From the NCBI GenBank assembly GCA_007280895.1, contig QYQN01000002.1, positions 1-56,775 on the forward strand: a DNA stretch of 56,775 nt. The letters are read 5' to 3'. Positions within the stretch are counted from its first letter, which is position 1; each line of letters opens with the position of its first letter. The position numbers were made by a program, and so were the translations under genes. This stretch comes from Methylococcaceae bacterium. Lineage in GTDB: Bacteria > Pseudomonadota > Gammaproteobacteria > Methylococcales > Methylomonadaceae. Of this stretch, positions 18,247 through 28,085 are shown piece by piece. Below the pieces are notes generated by a model. That model made no database searches. It saw only the letters and a program-made list of their open reading frames with translations, and was not told where the DNA came from.

Positions 18247-19513
18247 AATAAAAGCCATCCATATTTGCCTCACCAGTAAGGATTTGGCGACCATAACGAC
18301 CAGCACAGCCCCACTCAGCATTAATAATAGCGTGTTCGGCATCAGCTGTTTTTGCAATAAAGTGTTCAATTTGCAATTCATTTTCTTGCTTTAAAATTGA
18401 ACAGGTGGCGTACACCAGCAAGCCATTAGGTGCTAACAGTGGCCAAATTGCCTGAAGTAGCGCTGCTTGTAGGTGAACCAAGTCAGCTATGTCGTCAGCG
18501 TGACGTAAATACTTTATGTCTGGATGACGACGGATGACGCCTAACGCAGAACACGGCGCGTCCAGCAAAATGCGCTCAAAGAGGATGCCGTCCCACCACG
18601 ATGCTGTGTTGAGCGCATCAGCAGTCATTAATTTTGCGGTGAATTGTAAGCGCGTTAAATTTTCAACTACGCGCTCCATGCGTTTATTGTCGATATCAAT
18701 AGCGGTTAAGGAGCACTTAGGAGCCAGCTCTAAAATATGAGTGGTTTTTCCGCCCGGGGCTGCGCATACATCTAAAACACGTTGCCCTGCTTCAAGATTT
18801 AATAAAGAGGCGGCCAGTTGCGCAGCCGTATCTTGAATTGAGACAAAGCCTTCGGCAAATTTAGGCAATTGAGTTATATCGCAAGGATGCTTAAGGTGCA
18901 GTGCAGTGGGGCAAACGGTGCTAATTTCTGCCTCAATAGCCTGTTGCGCAAGCAACTCAAGATACTCAGGCGGACTGATTTTTGTCTGATTAACGCGCAG
19001 CACCATAGGGGCTTGTTGATTATTGGCGGTCAATATTGCCACGCTTTGCTCGGGCCAATCATTAGTAATGGCTTCAATAAGCCAATTAGGGTGTGAGTAA
19101 CGCGTGTTAGCGTGTTGATCAGCCTGAGCGTCAAGGGTCTCACGTTCGCGCAGATAAGCTCTAAGCAGCGCATTGATTAAGGCTTTAGCCCAGGTGTTCT
19201 TTTTTAAGGCGGATACTGTTTCTGAAACAGCCGCGTGTGGTTTGACGCGCATGAAGGCTAATTGATACAAACCAAGGTAAATAAGTGCTTTTACCTCAGT
19301 ATCTTTCACTGGCTTTTGAGCCAAGCACGTAAGAATAAAATTTAGTCGTTCAAGATGTCTGCATACGCCATAACACAAGGCTTGCACAAAGGCTTGATCT
19401 TTCGGGGAAGTGAGTTTTTTTAAGTGAAGGTCAAGCGCATGGGTTAAGGATTGCCCATTATCTAAAACGTGAATTAAAACCTGGGCTGCGATGTATCGTG
19501 TATTTATGCTCAA
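18224..19513 (-). CDS. rsmB: 16S rRNA (cytosine(967)-C5)-methyltransferase RsmB
   Basis: 429 aa, family length. An N-terminal NusB-like RNA-binding domain (about 1-140, YIAAQVLIHVLDNGQSLTHAL, RYSHPNWLIE) is joined to a Rossmann methyltransferase. SAM binding is VLDVCAAPGGKTTHILEL. The two catalytic Cys lie in LLDAPCSALGVIRRHPDIK (motif IV) and VYATCSIL (motif VI). It modifies C967 of 16S rRNA. The start overlaps the fmt stop by 4 bp (ATGA type), so translation is coupled. The order def-fmt-rsmB is conserved in gammaproteobacteria. Confidence 0.97.
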   Translation of the reverse strand: MSINTRYIAAQVLIHVLDNGQSLTHALDLHLKKLTSPKDQAFVQALCYGVCRHLERLNFILTCLAQKPVKDTEVKALIYLGLYQLAFMRVKPHAAVSETVSALKKNTWAKALINALLRAYLRERETLDAQADQHANTRYSHPNWLIEAITNDWPEQSVAILTANNQQAPMVLRVNQTKISPPEYLELLAQQAIEAEISTVCPTALHLKHPCDITQLPKFAEGFVSIQDTAAQLAASLLNLEAGQRVLDVCAAPGGKTTHILELAPKCSLTAIDIDNKRMERVVENLTRLQFTAKLMTADALNTASWWDGILFERILLDAPCSALGVIRRHPDIKYLRHADDIADLVHLQAALLQAIWPLLAPNGLLVYATCSILKQENELQIEHFIAKTADAEHAIINAEWGCAGRYGRQILTGEANMDGFYYACLHKK

Positions 19514-20436
19514 CCCAATGTTACTCCGTTAAGTGTGTGGGCATTTAAAAATGCGTCTGCGGATATTTTTTTGCCGCCTGGGAGCTGTACTTCAAGTAAC
19601 CGTAATTGCCCATCACCTGTTGCAACATGGATGTGTTTATTTTCGATAGTCACTGAGCCAGGTAATAAACCTGTTGTAGGATTTGTTATCGTTTCTGCTA
19701 ACCAGATTCGTAGAATATGCTCGTGGAACTGCGTTTGGGCAACCGGCCAAGCATTTAAGCCTCTAATTTTATTAATTAACTGCGCCGTGGATTGATGCCA
19801 ATCTAGCGGTGCTTCAGCTTTATTTATTTTTTCAGCATAGGTAACTAAGTCTTCATCTTGCCGTTCAGGCATCAGCGTATTATTAGCGAGTTGTGCCAAT
19901 ACTTTTGCTAAGCCGAGTGCCCCCAGTTCGGCAAGAGCATCGTGCACGGTGCTGGAGGTATCGTGCGGAGACAGTGCGTAGGTTTCTTTATGTAACATAT
20001 CACCTGCATCTAATTTTTTAATAATACGCATCACCGTAATACCTGTTTCAATATCACCTGCCATGATTGCGCGTTGAATAGGTGCCGCACCACGCCAACG
20101 GGGCAGTAACGAACCATGCACATTAAGGCAACCTAGACGTGGTATATCTAACACAGCCTGAGGTAAAATCATGCCATACGCGACAACAATCATTAGGTCA
20201 GGTTTAAGGTCTTCGATACGTTGCCAGTGCTCTTGCGCGTTAAGCGATAATGGCTGATAAACAGGTAAATTATGCTGTAATGCTAATTCTTTTATTGGGC
20301 TAGGATGCAACTGTCGACCACGTCCAGAGGGTCGGTCAGGCTGCGTGTATACCGCCGCGATTTGCTTATTAGCCGTTAATAACATTTGTAAACTTGGGAC
20401 TGCAAACGCTGGTGTGCCAGCAAAAATAATATTCAT
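19510..20436 (-). CDS. fmt: Methionyl-tRNA formyltransferase
   Basis: 308 aa, normal length. It formylates initiator Met-tRNA from 10-formyl-THF. The N-terminal domain starts [17 protein letters not shown]. The active-site region is [25 protein letters not shown] with conserved Asn, His and the [11 protein letters not shown] loop. The catalytic Asp lies in KKLDAGDML. The C-terminal tRNA-binding domain follows ([12 protein letters not shown]). It overlaps def and rsmB by 4 bp on each side, so all three form one tightly coupled unit. Confidence 0.98.
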   Translation of the reverse strand: MNIIFAGTPAFAVPSLQMLLTANKQIAAVYTQPDRPSGRGRQLHPSPIKELALQHNLPVYQPLSLNAQEHWQRIEDLKPDLMIVVAYGMILPQAVLDIPRLGCLNVHGSLLPRWRGAAPIQRAIMAGDIETGITVMRIIKKLDAGDMLHKETYALSPHDTSSTVHDALAELGALGLAKVLAQLANNTLMPERQDEDLVTYAEKINKAEAPLDWHQSTAQLINKIRGLNAWPVAQTQFHEHILRIWLAETITNPTTGLLPGSVTIENKHIHVATGDGQLRLLEVQLPGGKKISADAFLNAHTLNGVTLG

Positions 20437-20945
20437 GAGGCGTTTTTTTCTAAGCGTTGGATTTTTTGTAGCTTTGCTTTAATGCGATGCCGTTTTAAAG
20501 TTGATAAATAATCAACAAATAATTTTCCATCCAGATGATCCATTTCGTGTTGAATACACACAGCAAGTAAATCTTGGGCTTCAAGCTCAAAGTGTTGACC
20601 AAATTTATCAAGTGCTTTAACACGAATGTGTTCGCTGCGTTTGACGCTTTCAAAAAAGCCAGGGACAGACAGGCAGCCTTCTTCAGAATCTTTATTGCCT
20701 TCTTTGATTAACAATTCAGGATTGATAAGGCACAGAGGATCATTTTTTTCTTCACTAATATCAATAACAATAATGCGTTGATGGACATTAATTTGGGTGG
20801 CTGCTAAACCGATGCCATTGGCTTGGTACATGGTTTCCAGCATATCGTCGATTAGCGATTGAATTTTTTCGTCCACTGAGTGGACGGGAACAGCTTTTTT
20901 TCGCAGGCGATTATCTGGAAATTCAAGAATCGTTAAAATGCTCAA
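20433..20945 (-). CDS. def: Peptide deformylase
   Basis: 170 aa from TTG 20945. This Fe/Zn enzyme removes the N-formyl group from nascent proteins. All three motifs are intact: [19 protein letters not shown] (metal Cys) and QHEMDHLDG (metal His pair and catalytic Glu). The track starts at ATG 20957, but that ATG has no Shine-Dalgarno. GGAGA lies at ideal spacing before the in-frame TTG, and the protein then starts (M)[14 protein letters not shown], matching the usual def N-terminus. The ATG start remains possible. It is first in the def-fmt-rsmB-DUF4390-ntrY-ntrX run. Confidence 0.96.
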   Translation of the reverse strand: MSILTILEFPDNRLRKKAVPVHSVDEKIQSLIDDMLETMYQANGIGLAATQINVHQRIIVIDISEEKNDPLCLINPELLIKEGNKDSEEGCLSVPGFFESVKRSEHIRVKALDKFGQHFELEAQDLLAVCIQHEMDHLDGKLFVDYLSTLKRHRIKAKLQKIQRLEKNAS

Positions 20946-21161
20946 CAAGTTCTCCATTAGATAAAGTTAAGTTGACGAATTCTATATGAAATCATTGCAT
21001 CTGCAAACAGCAAGCCAGCAAGAGTAGCGATTCTCATTATGATAAAAAACCTGACTACGCTGAATAAGCATAGTGTTACGTAGCAAAGCTTAAGTTGTCA
21101 GGCATGACCTAGCAATTGCTCAGTTTTAAGTTGGCGGTCTCAGTTTCTATTAAATGATTAA

Positions 21162-21180
21162 AATAATCACAATCATTATT
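21162..21180 (+). promoter_or_regulatory. Fur-box-like palindrome upstream of the efflux pair
   Basis: AATAATCACAATCATTATT matches the classical 19-bp Fur consensus GATAATGATAATCATTATC at 15 of 19 positions by direct count. It lies 77 bp before the adaptor gene start, a normal operator position. The rest of the 300-bp spacer (20958-21257) is AT-rich and holds no gene I can see. AT richness raises the chance of a random match, so this is a candidate only. Confidence 0.45.
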
Positions 21181-21257
21181 ACATTCTGAGTAATTTTGTA
21201 ACATACTGTTTAACTATGTTTTTACAGATTTAAATCCTCATTGAAATTTTAAAAAAT

Positions 21258-22202
21258 ATGAAAGTTAACTACATTCTGCCCGTTTTATCTTTATTAGGTT
21301 TGGTTTTTGCGGTGTATTCCACCATTAGTGGAAACCAAGCTTTACCGATTGCAGCGGCAATTGCTCAGCCCGCCTCGGCACCTTTTGCGTCTTTCATCGC
21401 AGGGTCAGGAATTGTTGAAGCAAGTAGTCAAAATATTGCAATTGGCGCACCCGTATCACGCTTAGTGACAAAGTTAGCCGTGCATGTTGGCGACAAAGTT
21501 CAGCTAGGTCAGGCGTTATTTTATCTTGATAATCGTGAAGTCTTGGCAGAAAAACTAATGCGTGAAGCCGACGTAGCCAAAGCAAAAGCGGAGCTGGGCG
21601 TGGCACGCGCAAGCCAGCAAGAAGCACAGACTTTATTTGATCTCCTCAATGCGGTCTCTGATGCGCGTGCTATCAATGCAGAAGATAAAGTGAAACGACA
21701 TAATACCTTGCTTGTAGCCAGTGCACGCACCACCAGTGCGCAATCAAGTGTTCAGCAAGCCGAGGCTGCGCTTGGCAATGTTAACGTCTTGCTCGACCGT
21801 TTGATTATACGTGCGCCCATGGCCGGTGAAATACTGCAAGTTAATGTTCGACCTGGCGAGTTTGCCGTAGCAGGCAGCGCACCCACGCCACTTATTTTAT
21901 TGGGAAATTTAGACGCGTTTCACGTTCGGGTTGATATTGATGAAAATGATGTCTGGCGGTTTGCTAAAAAAGGCAAAGCCATTGCCTATTTACGGGGCAA
22001 CCGAGCGTTTAAAACAGACTTATCATTAGCCTATGTTGAGCCCTTTGTCGTGCCCAAAAAATCGTTAACTGGCGACAGCACAGAGCGAGTAGACACACGC
22101 GTCTTGCAAGTGCTCTATCAGTTTTCTGGGCAACAATATCCCGTGTATGTCGGTCAGCAAATGGACGTATTTATTGAAACCTTTGAAGACACCAATAACT
22201 AA
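21258..22202 (+). CDS. HlyD/RND-type periplasmic adaptor (membrane fusion protein)
   Basis: 314 aa. An N-terminal anchor (YILPVLSLLGLVFAVYST) is followed by the first lipoyl half-motif (VTKLAVHVGDKVQLGQALFYLDNREV). A coiled-coil hairpin of about 80 residues (VAKAKAELGVARASQQ, ARTTSAQSSVQQAEAALG) leads to the second lipoyl half (RLIIRAPMAGEILQVNVRPGE). A beta-barrel domain completes it. Such adaptors bridge an inner-membrane transporter to an outer-membrane channel. The outer-membrane factor follows 5 bp later, but no inner-membrane pump is encoded next to it. The Fur-like site upstream suggests iron control (inference). Confidence 0.87.
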   Translation: MKVNYILPVLSLLGLVFAVYSTISGNQALPIAAAIAQPASAPFASFIAGSGIVEASSQNIAIGAPVSRLVTKLAVHVGDKVQLGQALFYLDNREVLAEKLMREADVAKAKAELGVARASQQEAQTLFDLLNAVSDARAINAEDKVKRHNTLLVASARTTSAQSSVQQAEAALGNVNVLLDRLIIRAPMAGEILQVNVRPGEFAVAGSAPTPLILLGNLDAFHVRVDIDENDVWRFAKKGKAIAYLRGNRAFKTDLSLAYVEPFVVPKKSLTGDSTERVDTRVLQVLYQFSGQQYPVYVGQQMDVFIETFEDTNN

Positions 22203-22207
22203 GGCTC

Positions 22208-23698
22208 ATGATGATGATAATTAAAGCGCTAGGGTTAAGTGTATTATTGGGAGCCTTAACAGGATGCATGATCGTAGGCCCTGATTATCATCCGCCTAAG
22301 CTTGACGTGCCCAAGCACTGGCAAGGCGGCACGGTTGCTCAGCAACAACCCGTCACGGATAACTGGTGGGAACGCTTTCATGATACGAACTTAAACCACT
22401 TAATTGCCGACGTAATTAAGCAGAATATAGAATTAAAACAAGCACTCTTGCGGATTAACGAAGCGAGAGCGCAGCGCTTAGTAGTGTATGCAGCAGGCTT
22501 GCCCAGTGCCTCCGTAAAAAGCAGTGCTAGTCAGCGCTTAAATAACAGCACCTCCTCAGCGCAATCTGTGGGTGGTTTTGGTGTGGGGGATCAACTGATC
22601 AGTATTTTTCAAAGTGGGTTTGATGCGCAATGGGAAATAGATTTATTTGGTGGTGCGCAACGCACGGCAGAAAATGCAGATGCATTAGTCGAGGCCGAGA
22701 TAGAATCAAGTCGCGCAGTGTTAATAACGCTTCAAGCGGAGGTTGTAAGAAATTATAGTGAATTACAGGCAAATCGTGCGTTATTGCATGTTGCCCAGCA
22801 GCAGCGAGAGATTCAGCAACAACGTAGTGAATTAATACGGGTACGAGAAAACTCTGGCTTAGGTAGCACTTTCGACGTTGCCGAGAGTGATGCCTTCGTT
22901 GCTGAAAGTGACGCTAAAATAACGCAAATTAGTCGAGACATTGACATAACTAAACATGCGCTCAGTTTATTGCTGGGGGTAACCGCAAGTGAACTCCCTA
23001 GTTATGTAGACAATAGCACCTCTTTAGCATTGATTAACGACACGACCATTCCTAGTTTACCGTCAGATTTGCTCAAACGGAGGCCAGATATTCGTCGAGC
23101 AGAACGTCAATTAGCTGCCAGCAATGCTTCTATAGGCATTGCCATTGCTGAGCTCTATCCAAAATTAAACTTAACGGCTTTTTTAGGGCTGCAAAATATG
23201 CGTATAACTGACGTGACGCCACTGGGTAAATCGTGGTCGACCGCCGCGTCATTAAGCATGCCGTTGTTTAATTGGGGGAAAATACATGCCAATATCAAAA
23301 GTAAAGAAGTGCAATTTGATCGTGCATTGTTAGTGTATCAACAAGTAATTTTGGTAGCCTTCAAGGAAGTTGAGGATGCGCTAGTGACCTTAAGTGAAGA
23401 AACTACACGGCATGATGCACTTATTCGGGTAGTGCAAACACGGCAACTCGCCGTAAGTTTAGCGGACGCTCGTTATCAAGCAGGGGTAATGAGTTATCTT
23501 GATAGACTGCAAAATAAACATAACGCTTTACAAGCTCAAGCCGAAGAAATTCGTAGTCAGCTTAATCTCTCTACCCAGCATATTGCTCTCTTTAAAGCCT
23601 TAGGTGGTGGCTGGCAAACTACACCAGAAGTAAATGGAGCGTGCCTAGCGTGTAAAAAAAACCTAGCAGAACAGGCCCGAAAATTATTAACGCGATAA
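22208..23698 (+). CDS. NodT/OprM-type outer-membrane efflux lipoprotein
   Basis: 496 aa. A lipoprotein signal ends in LLGALTGC, giving an acylated N-terminus, followed by the family start MIVGPDYHPPKLDVPKHW. Two OEP repeats are visible: WWERFHDTNLNHLIADVIKQN with FDAQWEIDLFGGAQR, and SDLLKRRPDIRRAERQLAASNASIGIAIAELYPKLN (read here as the conserved second-repeat block) with SMPLFNWGK. This is the trimeric TolC-like channel of a tripartite exporter. The C-terminal tail beyond the usual end carries CLACKKN, a CxxC pair that is unusual for this family. It is co-transcribed with the adaptor. Confidence 0.92.
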   Translation: MMMIIKALGLSVLLGALTGCMIVGPDYHPPKLDVPKHWQGGTVAQQQPVTDNWWERFHDTNLNHLIADVIKQNIELKQALLRINEARAQRLVVYAAGLPSASVKSSASQRLNNSTSSAQSVGGFGVGDQLISIFQSGFDAQWEIDLFGGAQRTAENADALVEAEIESSRAVLITLQAEVVRNYSELQANRALLHVAQQQREIQQQRSELIRVRENSGLGSTFDVAESDAFVAESDAKITQISRDIDITKHALSLLLGVTASELPSYVDNSTSLALINDTTIPSLPSDLLKRRPDIRRAERQLAASNASIGIAIAELYPKLNLTAFLGLQNMRITDVTPLGKSWSTAASLSMPLFNWGKIHANIKSKEVQFDRALLVYQQVILVAFKEVEDALVTLSEETTRHDALIRVVQTRQLAVSLADARYQAGVMSYLDRLQNKHNALQAQAEEIRSQLNLSTQHIALFKALGGGWQTTPEVNGACLACKKNLAEQARKLLTR

Positions 23699-23785
23699 AA
23701 GAAAACCTAGCTAAAAACTAGTTATTATTAGATACCCCTCGCAATCACGGCGAGTAATTGACACATAAATAGTAGAGCGCAGCGC

Positions 23786-24931
23786 ATGAAATTTATCCAC
23801 ACATCAGATTGGCATATCGGTCGGCACTTCCACAATGTCTCGTTATTGGAAGACCAAAAGCACGTGTTGCAGCAATTGCTTGAGCACATTAAACAGCAGG
23901 CCGTGGACGCGGTAGTGATTGCGGGGGATATTTATGATCGCTCTGTGCCTCCTGCTGCGGCGGTAACGCTGTTGGACGACGTGTTGAATGAAATTTGTGT
24001 CGTGCTTGGCATTCCTGTGTTACTTATTTCTGGCAACCACGACAGTGCTGAACGGCTGCGTTTTGGTGCTAGGCAATTACGTCAAGCAGGGCTACATATC
24101 ATCGGAGAGCTAAGCCAGCTTAACCAGCCAATAAGAATTCGGGGGAATGCGCAGGAGGTTTGTTTTTTTGGTATTCCCTACACCGATCCTGAATCAGTTA
24201 ACGCGCATTTTAAGCCCGACGTTGAGGTATCTACCCATGACCAAGCTCACCGTTATCTGGTTGAGCAAATTATCAGCACTAAACCTACGGACGTGCCTTG
24301 TGTCCTGATTAGCCATTGTTTTGTTGAGGGCTGGGATGAATCAGAATCAGAACGGCCGCTCTCAATTGGCGGCGCTGATCGCATTAGTATCGATGTGTTT
24401 ACTGGCTTTGATTATGTGGCACTGGGTCATTTGCACAGCCCACAGCACAAGGGTGAGCGGCAAATTCGCTACTCTGGTTCAATTTTGAAATACAGCTTCT
24501 CCGAGCAACATCAACGCAAAGGCGTTACCTTGGTGGAAATGAATGCTGAGGGTATGCACTCCGCTACGCATTTGCCTCTGCAGCCACTACGCGACATGCG
24601 TATTCTGGAGGGCGAGTTGAATGTCTTGCTGGAACAAGGCAAAACCGATCCGCATCAAGACGATTATTTGCTGGTGCGCTTAACCGATAAACACGCCTTG
24701 CTTGATCCTATGGGTAAATTGCGGCAGGTGTATCCCAATGTGCTGCACCTTGAAAAACCAGGTATGTTAGCCATGTCCGAACAGACCATTACGCGGGATA
24801 GGAAAAAACACAATGAATTGGACATGTTCCGTGATTTCTTTGAACAAACCCATGGTCAAGTCTTAACACCTGCTCAAGAGTTGGCACTTAACGCTACCCT
24901 GACAGATATTCATAAAGGAGCACAAGGGTGA
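23786..24931 (+). CDS. sbcD: Exonuclease subunit SbcD
   Basis: 381 aa Mre11-type nuclease subunit of SbcCD, which cleaves DNA hairpins and processes blocked ends. Phosphoesterase motifs run in order: IHTSDWHIGRHFHN, VVIAGDIYDRSVPP, LLISGNHDSAERL, LISHCFVEGW and ALGHLHSPQ, supplying the two-metal ligands. The C-terminal capping domain follows. It overlaps sbcC by 4 bp. The perfect TTATCCACA at 23793 is simply part of its first codons. Confidence 0.97.
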   Translation: MKFIHTSDWHIGRHFHNVSLLEDQKHVLQQLLEHIKQQAVDAVVIAGDIYDRSVPPAAAVTLLDDVLNEICVVLGIPVLLISGNHDSAERLRFGARQLRQAGLHIIGELSQLNQPIRIRGNAQEVCFFGIPYTDPESVNAHFKPDVEVSTHDQAHRYLVEQIISTKPTDVPCVLISHCFVEGWDESESERPLSIGGADRISIDVFTGFDYVALGHLHSPQHKGERQIRYSGSILKYSFSEQHQRKGVTLVEMNAEGMHSATHLPLQPLRDMRILEGELNVLLEQGKTDPHQDDYLLVRLTDKHALLDPMGKLRQVYPNVLHLEKPGMLAMSEQTITRDRKKHNELDMFRDFFEQTHGQVLTPAQELALNATLTDIHKGAQG

Positions 24932-27900
24932 AGCCATTACATTTAACATTGCAAGCCTTTGGCCCTTTCGCACAGCGTGAAACCATTGATTTCACTCGAT
25001 TGGGCAAGCATCCCTTATTTCTTATCAATGGTCCGACGGGCGCAGGCAAAAGCTCGTTATTGGATGCCATCTGCGTGGCACTTTACGGACAAACCACAGG
25101 TGCTGAGCGTGAGCCTGCACAAATGCGCTGTGATTATGCTGATGTTGCGCTGCTGACCGAAGTGCAACTGGACTTTCAGTTGGGCACAACCTGTTACCGG
25201 GTGCGGCGTGTGCCACTTCAGGAGCGGCCAGCAAAGCGTGGTGACGGTATTACCGTTCAGCAAGCCCAAGCGCAATTGTGGCAGCTTGATGCAGAGCATG
25301 GCGATATCTTGCTCGTTGCAAAAAGTGTCAGCGATGTCACCAATGAAATCCGTCAACGCATTGGTTTAAATGTTGAGCAATTTCGCCAAGTGATGGTGTT
25401 GCCGCAAGGTAAGTTTCGCGAATTGTTGATGGCAGGCTCCAGTGACCGTGAAAAAATCTTCAGCCAATTATTTCAAACGCAAATTTATAAGCGTATCGAA
25501 GAGCAATTGAAAGCACAGGCAGTGGGGATAAAACAGGAGGTAGAGCAGCATCAACAGCAAATTAGGGGTCTTTTGCAAAGTGTTGAAGCACCGTCGGATG
25601 CGGCAATTAATGATGAGCTGAGCCAGCTTAAGCCCGCCTTGGCGGTTGCGTTACAACAGAAAGGCGATGCTCAACAAGCACTGTTGCAGGCGAGTAACGC
25701 CAAAGATCAGGCACTGGTATTAAATCAACGCTTCGCTGCCTTAACTACTAAACACACTGAACTGGCTCAGAAAAAAGCCCAGCAATCGTTAATTGATACC
25801 AAGCGAATACGCTTGGCTGCTGCGCTAAACCATCAGAAAATTAAGCCTGTTCATCAGTCGTATCAAGAAAAAGCAAGCGCACTACAAAAATTAACTCAGC
25901 TTCTTAATGACAGTGAACAGGCTGTGGCAAAGGCGACAGTGGCAAAGCGTGATGCTGAACAGCACTGGCAGGCAGCCCAAACGGCTTTCACTGAAGTTGA
26001 CTCCTTAAAGACGCAGCAGATAGAACTTAATCAGTATCAGGGTCGAGGTGCTGAGTTGTTGCACGCGCAAACCAATTTGACGGCGGTGGAGCAGCGCTTC
26101 ACGCTCTGCCAAGATGCGGTTAATAAGCAGTTAACAACCAGAGACGCGGTGGTCGCCGAACAGAAAACCACCGCTGCCCATATTGAGCAAAGTGCGCAGG
26201 TGTTGGAGTGCTTGGCAAGTCGACAGATTGCTTTGGAAGCCTATCGGGTGGGTTATGAACAATGCAAACAGCTGGAAGACAAACGCGGCAAACAACGCGA
26301 CTTAGCACAGCACGAAGCTAAGTTACTGGAGGCTTATCAACGCAGCCTAAGCACCTTAGACACCATGCAAACCAAGGCGCGTCAAACAGAATTGGCGTGG
26401 CACACGGGGCAAGCTGCCTTACTTGCACAGGAACTTCAGGTCGATCAGCCTTGTCCCGTGTGCGGTAGCACGGTTCATCCTCTTCCTGCCCATGCCGTTA
26501 AGGCTGCCGAGCTTGTTACCAAGCAGCACGTAGACAGCGCCAGAGCCACAGAGGAGCAGTCACGTAAAGCATTGGATAGAGCAAAAGCAAGCTATGACAC
26601 ACTCCATCTGGATCTCGTGAGTCTAGGTAATGAAGTAAACCAATTGACCGTTCAATTAGGCGCTATTGCCCAGCAAGCATTAACCGACATTGGGCACACT
26701 TACCAGACTAAACAGGCTGAGGTTGACAGCTTGCTAAGACAGCAAACCGAACAGAAGCAGCGCATCCAGCACCATGCCAAACTAAACCAGCACTTGACTG
26801 AGTTGGTAGAAACGCTTGCCGTGTCGGAAACTCAGGCGAAAGTAGCGAATAATGACGTGATTACGGCGCGTGCTAATGTGCTGCAGTTGGAAAAACTGGT
26901 GCCCGCTGCGTACCGTGATGTTCAGGTAGTAAGTAATGCGATTAATGCCTTGCTTGCTAAGATTAAAAAACTAACTGCGGCGGTCACACTGGCACAAACC
27001 GATGTCACGGACAAGTCCAACCAGCTAGCTAGCGCATGCTCTAATCTAGCCACCTTAGGTCAGCAGCGTGATAGCGTGCAACACGATGCTAATCAGACTG
27101 AAGCCGCGTGGACGCTCGCGTTAAGAACCAGTACGTTTGCCAATTTTGACGACTTCCACGCGGCCTTACTTAGCGATGACGAGCAGCATTTGTTACAACG
27201 CCACATTGAAAGCTACTACTCTGAACTCGCAAATGTGCACGGTGCAGTCGATCAACTTCAAGCAGAGTTAATAGGGCAGTCACGGCCTGAGTTGGACAAA
27301 CTCGAGGCGGAACTTATTGAGAAAAGCACTGCCCTTAGTGCCTATGAGTTGGCATGGCAAACCTTGCAAGAACGCCATAACCAGTTACTTGCAGTGCAAC
27401 GCAAACTTGCCAGTGCGCACGAAAAAAATGCTGCGTTGGATGCGCGCTATCAAATTTATGGCACCTTAAGTGACGTTGCTAATGGACAAACGGGTGACCG
27501 CATCAGCCTGCAACGCTTTGTACTGAGCACGTTATTGGAAGATGTCCTCATCCAAGCTTCACAGCGACTGCATAGTATGAGCAAAGGTCGTTATCAGTTG
27601 GTGCATAAAAATGATCGAACGAAAGGGAATAAAGCCTCAGGACTGGAGCTGGAAGTTGAAGATAGTTACTCTGGCAAAAATCGTTCGGTGGCAACATTGT
27701 CGGGAGGTGAGTCGTTCATGGCCGCCTTGTCTTTGGCACTGGGTTTGTCTGATGTTGTGCAGTCTTATGCAGGTGGCATCAAGTTGGATGCTTTGTTTAT
27801 CGATGAAGGCTTTGGCAGCCTTGATCCTGAATCATTGGACTTAGCTATTAGAACCTTAATCGACCTGCAAGCCAGTGGTCGGATGATTGGCATTATCTCC

Positions 27901-27990
27901 CACGTGTCTGAGTTGAAAGAACAAATGGCGGTACGGATTGATGTCATTAGCACTGCAAGAGGCAGTCGTCTTGCTATTATCGCGCCCTAA
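24928..27990 (+). CDS. sbcC: Exonuclease subunit SbcC
   Basis: 1020 aa Rad50-type SMC ATPase, starting at a GTG inside the end of sbcD. Walker A is LINGPTGAGKSSLLDAI. Two long coiled coils, rich in Gln, Ala and Lys, flank the zinc hook DQPCPVCGSTVHPLP (about residue 510). The C-terminal lobe has the signature TLSGGESFMAALSLALGLSD and Walker B LDALFIDEGFGSLD. The palindrome-processing role of SbcCD is of interest because this window contains a 50-bp perfect palindrome at 43189. Confidence 0.97.
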   Translation: MKPLHLTLQAFGPFAQRETIDFTRLGKHPLFLINGPTGAGKSSLLDAICVALYGQTTGAEREPAQMRCDYADVALLTEVQLDFQLGTTCYRVRRVPLQERPAKRGDGITVQQAQAQLWQLDAEHGDILLVAKSVSDVTNEIRQRIGLNVEQFRQVMVLPQGKFRELLMAGSSDREKIFSQLFQTQIYKRIEEQLKAQAVGIKQEVEQHQQQIRGLLQSVEAPSDAAINDELSQLKPALAVALQQKGDAQQALLQASNAKDQALVLNQRFAALTTKHTELAQKKAQQSLIDTKRIRLAAALNHQKIKPVHQSYQEKASALQKLTQLLNDSEQAVAKATVAKRDAEQHWQAAQTAFTEVDSLKTQQIELNQYQGRGAELLHAQTNLTAVEQRFTLCQDAVNKQLTTRDAVVAEQKTTAAHIEQSAQVLECLASRQIALEAYRVGYEQCKQLEDKRGKQRDLAQHEAKLLEAYQRSLSTLDTMQTKARQTELAWHTGQAALLAQELQVDQPCPVCGSTVHPLPAHAVKAAELVTKQHVDSARATEEQSRKALDRAKASYDTLHLDLVSLGNEVNQLTVQLGAIAQQALTDIGHTYQTKQAEVDSLLRQQTEQKQRIQHHAKLNQHLTELVETLAVSETQAKVANNDVITARANVLQLEKLVPAAYRDVQVVSNAINALLAKIKKLTAAVTLAQTDVTDKSNQLASACSNLATLGQQRDSVQHDANQTEAAWTLALRTSTFANFDDFHAALLSDDEQHLLQRHIESYYSELANVHGAVDQLQAELIGQSRPELDKLEAELIEKSTALSAYELAWQTLQERHNQLLAVQRKLASAHEKNAALDARYQIYGTLSDVANGQTGDRISLQRFVLSTLLEDVLIQASQRLHSMSKGRYQLVHKNDRTKGNKASGLELEVEDSYSGKNRSVATLSGGESFMAALSLALGLSDVVQSYAGGIKLDALFIDEGFGSLDPESLDLAIRTLIDLQASGRMIGIISHVSELKEQMAVRIDVISTARGSRLAIIAP

Positions 27991-28085
27991 GCATGGCAAC
28001 GTAGACTTTAATGCTTGCTTATGACGCCATTACTTTGGCTGTAGATTCCTATGCTTAATGGCTGAACCGCCACATTTTGCCTAAT

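Noticed and set aside
23705-23760. Small hairpins (CTAG...CTAG, CTCGC/GCGAG) between the outer-membrane factor gene and sbcD
   Set aside because: Stems are only about 5 bp and lack a T run; not enough for a terminator call.
23793-23801. Perfect DnaA box TTATCCACA
   Set aside because: It is isolated and lies within the first codons of sbcD. No cluster of boxes or AT-rich unwinding region surrounds it.
25057-25356. 99-aa ORF antisense to sbcC
   Set aside because: Shadow of a long, well-supported coding frame. The same applies to the other antisense ORFs in recB, pyk-like, sbcC, phrB, mnmG and nnr.
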